A stretch of 6,991 bases of DNA from Microcaldota archaeon (lineage in GTDB: Archaea > Micrarchaeota > Micrarchaeia > Micrarchaeales > CABMGC01). Below the pieces are notes generated by a model. That model did no database searches. It had not been told where the DNA came from and worked only from the letters and a program-made list of their open reading frames with translations. The position numbers were made by a program, and so were the translations under genes. Shown here piece after piece: positions 1 through 4,937 of this stretch. The DNA lies in contig JAJZKF010000027.1 in assembly GCA_021804305.1 (NCBI GenBank), forward strand, positions 1 through 6,991, in the 5' to 3' direction. The first letter of the stretch is position 1. Every line of letters begins with the position of its first letter.

Positions 1-2488
1 TGCCCTGGAGCCTGTCCCTGGCAAGCGTCAGTTCGTACTGGCTCCTCTTCCTGACGATGTCCCTTCTGTGGTCTATGAATGTGCCGAGCAGCTGGACTAT
101 ACTGAATGTCTTCAGGCTGTTGCCAAGCACAGCAAGATTGATTATCGGCACAGTGTTTTCAAGCTGTGTATGCTTGTACAGATTGTTGATTATGTTCTCC
201 GGATCAGCATCCTTCTTGAGGTCAAGCACGACGCGTATTCCCTCCTTGTCGCTCTCGTCCCTGAGGTCGCTCACGCCGATTATCCTCTTGTCCTTCACAA
301 GCAGTGCAATCGCCTCAACCAGCGTTGCCTTGTTTACCGCATACGGTATCTCCGAGATCACTACTTTCCTAGTCTTCTCCTCAAACTCCACTACTCCCCT
401 GACCGATACCTGGCCCCGCCCGAACTTATAACCGTTGTAGGTGTTGCCTGACATTACCGCTATCCCGCCGGTAGGGAAGTCAGGACCCTTTATTATTCCC
501 ATTATCTCTTCTACCGCAGCCCCTTTCTTGTCCAGAATGTGAACAACTGCATCGCACACCTCTGCGAGGTTGTGTGGCGGCATGCTGGTCGCAACCCCTA
601 CGGCAATCCCGTAGGCTCCGTTCACGAGCAGGTTCGGTATCATACTGGGAAGGACCACAGGCTCGGTCTCGGTATTGTCGAAGTTAGGTATGAATCCTAC
701 AGTGTCCTTGTCAATGTCCTCTATTATGTTCTCCGCCATCTTGGTGAGCCTAACCTCTGTGTATCTCATTGCTGCCGGAGGATCTCCATCAACAGACCCA
801 AAGTTTCCCTGGCCCTCCGCAAGCGTGTGGTTCATAGAAAACTTCTGGGCCATCCTCACAAGCGAGTCGTACACAGGAATGTCTCCGTGAGGGTGGAATT
901 TTCCTATGCAATTATGCGAAATCATTCCGTTCGCTACAAATTCATGGCTTGTCTCCACCTGTATATCATAGGTTACTTCCTCACCGCCATCTTCTATAGT
1001 GGAAACCGGGCAGAAGTAAACACCATTATTAATAACCGATTCAATAAACGGCGATAATGTGGACCCAATTCTGTCAAGTTTGGCCTTGATGTTCCACTCA
1101 AGTATCTGAGACATATGCAAAGGCAGACCCTGAAGGTCACTGCTATACCGTATCTTGCACCCATTAGAATATCTGATACCCAGCCTAAATTTCTTTCCAT
1201 CAACACCTTTGTACCAACCACCACCAAGATGTTTATCACTAAATTCTGAAAATATTTTCTTACCCCCGGCAGGTAAAATATCAAAATCTGACATTTTTAA
1301 GTTCTGGTCCAAAAGCACCCGAATCCTCTCTTTCTTTTCCTCACACTTCAAGTTTAAGTTCTGCGCAAGTCTTAGCGCATTTATTCCGCTAAATTCCAAA
1401 CTGAAAGAATCGTGCAAATGCACTTTCCTACCCAAAATGTAGCCATCCGTTCCGCCCCTTTCGAAGATATATTTTTTGCCATGGATGCCTAAATGCTGCA
1501 GCAAAACAATTAACTGATTTGCCATTTCCTTAGAAGTAGTTGCATATTCAACCACTGTTCTATTATTATGAATGTGTCCATCCCCATCAATAAGTCCACT
1601 AAGAAATGCAAATATTACTCTCTTAGGACTTCTAAGCAGCTGATCCGGAACTTTCTTAGACCATGCTTTAGCCCCAATAAGACCAAATCTCTCTATGAAG
1701 AATCTGCTTATTTCCTGCCTGCTAACTCGCAACTGATATATTTTACTAACCATGACCTGTCCATTAACCGATTGATATTCTTGGTGTTTCTCCTCTATAA
1801 CTGGCGCATAATTAAACTCTGCCTGCAGACAGCTATTTATGGCATTTATTATATCAATACTAGTAGAGCAGAAACCAACTCTGTGATATCCTCTCTCCAT
1901 ATCATGTGCTACAAATCCATCTGAAAGCAGCTGACCAAGCAAATATGCAATATTTTCATTCAACCTTTTCCCCCCTAAATCAACCTCTTCAGTAATCTCT
2001 GGGTAAACAGATCGCATCACTACATTATCTCCAATTTTGAGTTCATTCGCGCTTTTCCATACTATCTGCCAATCCTCAGTGAGGATTTTAAACTTCTGCG
2101 ACTCTGTTGCTGTATTCTCTAACCCATTTTTCAGAGTTATTCTAAGCAGTTTACGTTTAGGCATGATGTATAATTCAGATACTTCTTGAATACCACTTTG
2201 CGTGTAAACGTTACTGCCTTTTTCAACATGCTGTATTGGAACCAATCCCTTATCTGTCAATACAAGTGTATCCTTAACAAAGCACTCTCCAACTATCCTT
2301 GCACTCTTCTTGGTTGGCTGGTTGTGAAGGTTATTTATCCTGTACATCGCATAGAGTATTCTACGCTGCACAGGCTTTAGCCCATCTCTCGCGTCAGGTA
2401 TCGCCCTGCCTATGATCACGCTCATCGCATAGTCTAGGTAGCTACTCTGCATTTCGTCCTCAAGCAATACTTCCGGCATCCTGTCCAT
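1..2488 (-). CDS. gyrA: DNA gyrase subunit A, intein-containing precursor (3' end outside window)
   Basis: GyrA is the DNA-cleaving and rejoining subunit of type IIA DNA gyrase, which introduces negative supercoils as an A2B2 complex with GyrB. The frame opens MDRMPEVLLE and runs 829 codons to the left edge. The first 68 residues are N-extein, including DGLKPVQRRILYAM. A 458-aa intein follows, then 303 residues of C-extein. After removing the intein, the mature protein shows IGKFHPHGD (70-78), GQGNFGS (101-107), the catalytic tyrosine Y118 in AAMRYTEVRL (E. coli Y122) with its partner R117, the intercalating-Ile segment NGAYGIAVGVAT, and GPDFPTGG. About 370 mature residues are visible. GyrA is usually above 800, so the rest of the breakage-reunion core and the C-terminal DNA-wrapping domain lie outside. 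The start ATG is two bases after the gyrB stop. I see no strong ribosome-binding site, only GGATG about 10 bases upstream, so translational coupling is likely (inference). A ParC/topo IV A subunit is less likely given the gyrB-gyrA order, but the GyrA-box that would decide it is not in view. Confidence 0.96.
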   Translation of the reverse strand, partial: MDRMPEVLLEDEMQSSYLDYAMSVIIGRAIPDARDGLKPVQRRILYAMYRINNLHNQPTKKSARIVGECFVKDTLVLTDKGLVPIQHVEKGSNVYTQSGIQEVSELYIMPKRKLLRITLKNGLENTATESQKFKILTEDWQIVWKSANELKIGDNVVMRSVYPEITEEVDLGGKRLNENIAYLLGQLLSDGFVAHDMERGYHRVGFCSTSIDIINAINSCLQAEFNYAPVIEEKHQEYQSVNGQVMVSKIYQLRVSRQEISRFFIERFGLIGAKAWSKKVPDQLLRSPKRVIFAFLSGLIDGDGHIHNNRTVVEYATTSKEMANQLIVLLQHLGIHGKKYIFERGGTDGYILGRKVHLHDSFSLEFSGINALRLAQNLNLKCEEKKERIRVLLDQNLKMSDFDILPAGGKKIFSEFSDKHLGGGWYKGVDGKKFRLGIRYSNGCKIRYSSDLQGLPLHMSQILEWNIKAKLDRIGSTLSPFIESVINNGVYFCPVSTIEDGGEEVTYDIQVETSHEFVANGMISHNCIGKFHPHGDIPVYDSLVRMAQKFSMNHTLAEGQGNFGSVDGDPPAAMRYTEVRLTKMAENIIEDIDKDTVGFIPNFDNTETEPVVLPSMIPNLLVNGAYGIAVGVATSMPPHNLAEVCDAVVHILDKKGAAVEEIMGIIKGPDFPTGGIAVMSGNTYNGYKFGRGQVSVRGVVEFEEKTRKVVISEIPYAVNKATLVEAIALLVKDKRIIGVSDLRDESDKEGIRVVLDLKKDADPENIINNLYKHTQLENTVPIINLAVLGNSLKTFSIVQLLGTFIDHRRDIVRKRSQYELTLARDRLQG
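911..2284 (-). mobile_element. GyrA intein with LAGLIDADG homing endonuclease (458 aa)
   Basis: This is an in-frame intervening protein between GyrA residues E68 and C69. It begins CFVKDTLVLTDKGLVPIQHV (block A, nucleophile Cys1) and ends HEFVANGMISHN (blocks F and G: H447, penultimate H457, terminal Asn458), followed by Cys as the +1 extein residue. Removing it restores SARIVGE-CIGKFHPHGD, which matches GyrA family sequence. Block B is recognisable around residues 50-90 (ATESQKFKIL, then W..A.ELKIGD), but its usual His is Gln63. The endonuclease occupies roughly residues 110-340. Its two LAGLIDADG helices are LLGQLLSDG (115-123, acid D122) and LSGLIDGDG (228-236, acid D235). A block D-like SKKVP (209-213) and a block H-like stretch (about 246-268) are present. 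Both metal-binding aspartates are kept, so DNA cleavage looks possible. The region is visibly richer in A+T than its host gene: bases 1801-1860 have 22 G+C of 60, whereas extein bases 421-480 have 31. That suggests horizontal acquisition. Confidence 0.96.
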
Positions 2489-2490
2489 TT

Positions 2491-4395
2491 CTACACATCC
2501 AAGAATCTAACGTCCCCTGCGTGCTCCTCGAGGAACTTCCTCCTCTCCTGCACATCCACTCCCATAAGCACAACAAAGAGCTTCTCCACCCTTTCAGCAT
2601 CCTTTATCGTGATCTTCTTCAGCACCCTCGCCTCAGGGTTCATCGTGGTATCCCACAACTGCTCTGCATCCATCTCCCCGAGACCCTTGTACCTCTGCAC
2701 TGCAATCCTGTCTCCAAGTTCCCCTCTGAGCCTTTCGAGCTCGTCATCGCTGTAGCAGTAGTGCATCTCCTTTCCCTTCGTGATCCTGTACAAAGGCGGC
2801 TGGGCGATGTATATGTTGCCGTTTTCTATGGCCTTCCTCATATATCTGTAGAAGAATGTGAGCAGAAGTGTGCATATGTGGCTTCCGTCAACGTCTGCGT
2901 CGCTCATTATTATGAGCCTGCCATACCTTATGTTTGCAACATTGAAGCTCTCCCCCACTCCGCCACCTATCGCAGTTATGAGGTTCTTTATTTCCTGGTT
3001 CTGGAAGACCTTCTCTACGTTGGCCTTCTCAACGTTGAGAATCTTTCCCCTGAGAGGAAGTATGGCCTGGTAGTTCTTGTTCCTGCCCTCCTTTGCAGAT
3101 CCGCCTGCGCTCTGCCCCTCAACTATGAATATCTCAGTCTTTGAGGTATCCGATTCTATGCAGTCCACGAGCTTGCCTGGGAGCACAGAGCTTTCAAGCG
3201 CATTCTTCCTGCGCACCAACTCCCTTGCCTTCTTCGCACTCTCTCGTGCCATCGCAGCATTGAGCGCCTTTGCCACGATCGCTTTTGCGTCAGCAGGATG
3301 TTCCTCAAAGTAGCGTGCCAGTGCAGAGTAGGCCATGGTCTCCACAAGGCTCTTTATCTTCGTGCTTCCGAGCTTTTCCTTTGTCTGCCCCTCAAATTCT
3401 GGATCAGACATCAATATGCTGACCACAGCGACAAGACCCTCCCTCACGTCGTCCCCACTCAGCTTTACCTCAGTCTTCCCACCGATGTTTTTCGTGCAAT
3501 AGTTGAGTATAGCCCGAGTGAGCGCAGTCCTGAATCCAACTAGGTGCGACCCCCCTTCAGGCGTGTAGATATTATTTACATACGAAGAAAGCCTCTCATC
3601 GTATGTGTCGTTGTACTGCAGAGCGAACTCTATCACCGTGCTTTCAACTTCCTTCTTGAAGTACAGCACATCTGTGACTGTCGTCTTCCCGGTATTAAGG
3701 TCCCGTATGAAGTCAGTCACGCCGTTTTCAGAGTAGTAATCAACCTGCTCATGGACCCCGAATCTGTCATCTATAAATGTCAGCTTTAGCCCCTTGTGCA
3801 AAAAACTTGTATACTTCATCCTGTCCTTCAGCGCCCCTGATTCAAACGAGCAAACCTTGAATATCTCAGGATCCGGCTTGAACCTTATCGTTGTTCCGGT
3901 TTCTTCTGTATCCCCAACAATCTCAAGCTGTGAGATGGGTACTCCCCTGCTGTATGATTGCTTGTATATGCGCCCGTCCTTCTTTACCGTGACCTCTGTG
4001 AACTCCGAAAGGGAGTTTATTACCGTAAGGCCCACCCCGTGGAGGCCCCCGGAGGTTTTGTAAACGTCATTGCTGAACTTCGCGCCGGAGTGAAGCGAGG
4101 TCATTATGACCTCAAGTGCGCTTCTGTTTCCCTTCATGGCATCCACCGGTATCCCACGTCCGTTGTCCGAGACCTCAGCCACGTCCCCAGTTTCTGAGCT
4201 CTGCAGATGCACCATGATATTTTTGCAGTAACCAGCCATCGCCTCGTCAACCGCGTTGTCAAAGGCCTCGTACACCAGATGCACGACTCCTGACACTCCT
4301 GTAGAGCCTATGTACATCGCAGGCCTTTTCCTTATCCCCTGCGTGCCTTCCAGTACCACTATCTTGGATGCGTTGTACTCGTCCTGTTCAGCCAT
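2491..4395 (-). CDS. gyrB: DNA gyrase subunit B (634 aa, complete)
   Basis: GyrB is the ATPase subunit that drives strand passage by gyrase. The N-terminal GHKL ATPase shows the catalytic Glu and Mg-binding Asn in EAFDNAVDEAMAG (E43, N47), DNGRGIP (77-83) and the GGLHGVG lid (116-122). The transducer has the QTK loop (337-339) that senses ATP. The TOPRIM domain has VEGQSAGGSAKEGR (425-438), LPLRGKILNVEKA and SDADVDGSH (498-506, D499/D501/D503), then QRYKGLGEMDAEQLW. The length matches the short form without the roughly 170-aa insert of E. coli GyrB (804 aa). Some usually conserved positions differ: the E. coli D426 equivalent is Gln428, K447 is Arg449, and the Arg after SHI is Cys508. The residue aligned with E. 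coli Arg136 (coumarin contact) appears to be Lys139. The start is supported by an in-frame TAG six codons upstream and a promoter at fitting distance. It is the first gene of the gyrB-gyrA operon. Topo IV ParE is an alternative, but the pairing with a gyrA-like gene and overall similarity favour GyrB. Confidence 0.97.
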   Translation of the reverse strand: MAEQDEYNASKIVVLEGTQGIRKRPAMYIGSTGVSGVVHLVYEAFDNAVDEAMAGYCKNIMVHLQSSETGDVAEVSDNGRGIPVDAMKGNRSALEVIMTSLHSGAKFSNDVYKTSGGLHGVGLTVINSLSEFTEVTVKKDGRIYKQSYSRGVPISQLEIVGDTEETGTTIRFKPDPEIFKVCSFESGALKDRMKYTSFLHKGLKLTFIDDRFGVHEQVDYYSENGVTDFIRDLNTGKTTVTDVLYFKKEVESTVIEFALQYNDTYDERLSSYVNNIYTPEGGSHLVGFRTALTRAILNYCTKNIGGKTEVKLSGDDVREGLVAVVSILMSDPEFEGQTKEKLGSTKIKSLVETMAYSALARYFEEHPADAKAIVAKALNAAMARESAKKARELVRRKNALESSVLPGKLVDCIESDTSKTEIFIVEGQSAGGSAKEGRNKNYQAILPLRGKILNVEKANVEKVFQNQEIKNLITAIGGGVGESFNVANIRYGRLIIMSDADVDGSHICTLLLTFFYRYMRKAIENGNIYIAQPPLYRITKGKEMHYCYSDDELERLRGELGDRIAVQRYKGLGEMDAEQLWDTTMNPEARVLKKITIKDAERVEKLFVVLMGVDVQERRKFLEEHAGDVRFLDV

Positions 4396-4438
4396 GCAAA
4401 TCAGAAATAACTAGTCCAGTTATACATGCGATTCAACG

Positions 4439-4453
4439 CTTATAAACCTTTTT
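4439..4453 (-). promoter_or_regulatory. Archaeal BRE/TATA promoter of gyrB-gyrA
   Basis: Read on the minus strand, the site is AAAAAGG followed directly by TTTATAAG, a good match to an archaeal BRE plus TATA box. The TATA centre lies about 48 bases upstream of the gyrB ATG. Transcription would start roughly 25 bases downstream, leaving a leader of about 20 nt. No clear Shine-Dalgarno sequence is visible in that leader, so gyrB may be translated from a short leader without one. The start site is inferred from spacing, not seen. Confidence 0.7.
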
Positions 4454-4515
4454 GACGGATGAAAAAACACAAATAAAACATAGAAAATTCTGACTAAAAA
4501 GAGCAGGAATACGCC

Positions 4516-4543
4516 CACACAAAACTATATATAGTGCTGTGTG
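4516..4543 (+). promoter_or_regulatory. TATA box of tRNA-Lys inside a 28-bp dyad
   Basis: The core CTATATATAG (4525-4534) is a TATA box about 40 bases upstream of the mature tRNA 5' end, which predicts a short 5' leader of around 15 nt. Outside it, CACAC (4516-4520) and GTGTG (4539-4543) are inverted copies placed symmetrically about the same centre, so 12 of 14 base pairs of the 28-bp element are complementary. A TATA box is naturally near-palindromic, but the flanking arms are extra. The element could serve as a regulator site, or it could recruit TBP in both orientations, including towards gyrB. Both roles are inference. Confidence 0.6.
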
Positions 4544-4569
4544 CAATTCAATTCTGATTCTGTTTGTGC

Positions 4570-4644
4570 GGGTCCGTAACTCAGTTTGGTCAGAGTGACT
4601 GGCTCTTAACCAGTAAGTCGTGGGTTCAAATCCCACCGGGCCCG
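4570..4644 (+). tRNA. tRNA-Lys (anticodon CUU), 75 nt
   Basis: A complete cloverleaf can be drawn by hand. The acceptor GGGUCCG (4570-4576) pairs with CGGGCCC (4637-4643) with one U-G pair. U8 A9 follow, then the D-stem ACUC/GAGU with GG in the D-loop. The anticodon stem ACUGG/CCAGU carries loop CUCUUAA, so bases 34-36 are CUU (4605-4607), reading the Lys codon AAG. The variable loop is AAGUC. The T-stem GUGGG/CCCAC has loop UUCAAAU. The discriminator base is G73 (4644), typical of archaeal tRNA-Lys rather than bacterial, which has A73. CCA is not encoded and must be added by nucleotidyltransferase. No intron is present. The gene lies alone on the plus strand, divergent from gyrB and convergent with the small gene at 4742-4888. 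No clear T-rich terminator follows; the nearest T run is four bases at 4698-4701. Confidence 0.97.
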
Positions 4645-4667
4645 TCTACAGTCATGCCCATCTGGAG

Positions 4668-4682
4668 CGTGTTCAAATCCCC
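4668..4682 (+). repeat. Partial copy of the tRNA-Lys T-arm
   Basis: CGTG followed by TTCAAATCCC repeats the T-arm of the adjacent tRNA-Lys (CGTGGGTTCAAATCCC at 4619-4634), lacking two G bases. It is followed closely by GGACCA, which looks like a tRNA 3' end. The would-be T-stem does not pair well (gcgtg against cccca), so this is not a functional tRNA. It could be a relic of an element integrated at the tRNA 3' end, a decayed tRNA, or chance similarity. The evidence is weak. Confidence 0.3.
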
Positions 4683-4741
4683 ATGGACCAAATCAGATTT
4701 TCGACGGCAAATCCATTCAGTTCACCAACCAAGGAAATAGA

Positions 4742-4888
4742 CTAAACTATGTCCTTCAGTCTCCCGTTTCCGAACGGGTGCAGGTCCGGCATCGAGTTGC
4801 ACTCCCTGCACCTGCTCTCCCTGCAGTGCTGTCCTACTACAAACGTCCCGTCATCATCCACCATGCATCCGCATTTCAGCACTATCAT
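4742..4888 (-). CDS. 48-aa Cys-rich miniprotein, probably metal-binding, unknown function
   Basis: I do not recognise this protein. It reads MIVLKCGCMVDDDGTFVVGQ, then HCRESRCREC (21-30), and ends NGRLKDIV. It has five cysteines in 48 residues, C6, C8, C22, C27 and C30, plus H21 and H37. CxC near the N-terminus and CxxC near the middle could together hold one zinc ion in a small zinc-ribbon or treble-clef-like fold (inference). There is no signal peptide or membrane segment. Two things support it as a real gene: AGGTGAT three bases before the ATG, complementary to the usual archaeal 16S rRNA 3' end, and a BRE/TATA just upstream. A second in-frame ATG at 4909 would add MTISGDF, but it lies upstream of the predicted transcription start and leaves the ribosome-binding site inside the gene, so 4888 is preferred. 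It lies 49 bases downstream of the lhr stop on the same strand and may also be read through from lhr. Confidence 0.75.
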   Translation of the reverse strand: MIVLKCGCMVDDDGTFVVGQHCRESRCRECNSMPDLHPFGNGRLKDIV

Positions 4889-4891
4889 AAA

Positions 4892-4898
4892 ATCACCT
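4892..4898 (-). promoter_or_regulatory. Strong Shine-Dalgarno site deciding the miniprotein start
   Basis: AGGTGAT on the minus strand is complementary over seven bases to the usual archaeal 16S rRNA 3' end (ATCACCT). It is separated from the ATG at 4888 by TTT. It is by far the clearest ribosome-binding site in the window; gyrA and gyrB have none as good. Confidence 0.75.
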
Positions 4899-4914
4899 GA
4901 TATCGTCATCGAGC

Positions 4915-4929
4915 AATATATACCTTTTT
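4915..4929 (-). promoter_or_regulatory. Archaeal BRE/TATA promoter of the miniprotein gene
   Basis: On the minus strand, AAAAAGG is followed by TATATATT, the same BRE heptamer and spacing as at the gyrB promoter. It sits between the lhr stop codon and the miniprotein start. The predicted transcription start, about 25 bases on, falls close to the ribosome-binding site, so the message would have a very short leader. The start position is inferred from spacing only. Confidence 0.65.
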
Positions 4930-4937
4930 CCTGAATG

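Noticed and set aside
57..1057. Several plus-strand open frames opposite gyrA
   Set aside because: They are low-complexity Ser/Leu/His-rich shadows of the gyrA frame, without ribosome-binding sites or recognisable motifs.
911..2284. Possible frameshift, pseudogene or unrelated gene inserted in gyrA
   Set aside because: The frame is open from 2488 to the left edge, and the insert begins with Cys and ends His-Asn before Cys, so it is an in-frame intein and gyrA is not broken.
2521..4197. Plus-strand open frames opposite gyrB
   Set aside because: They are antisense shadows of a highly conserved gene, with no motif or promoter of their own.
4433..4636. Minus-strand open frame starting MGFEPTTYWLRASH
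   Set aside because: It is the antisense reading of the tRNA-Lys gene. MGFEPTT...QTELRT frames are a well-known false gene produced by tRNA sequences.
4749..4934. Plus-strand 61-aa frame over the miniprotein region
   Set aside because: The opposite strand has a promoter, a strong ribosome-binding site and a Cys motif; this strand has none.
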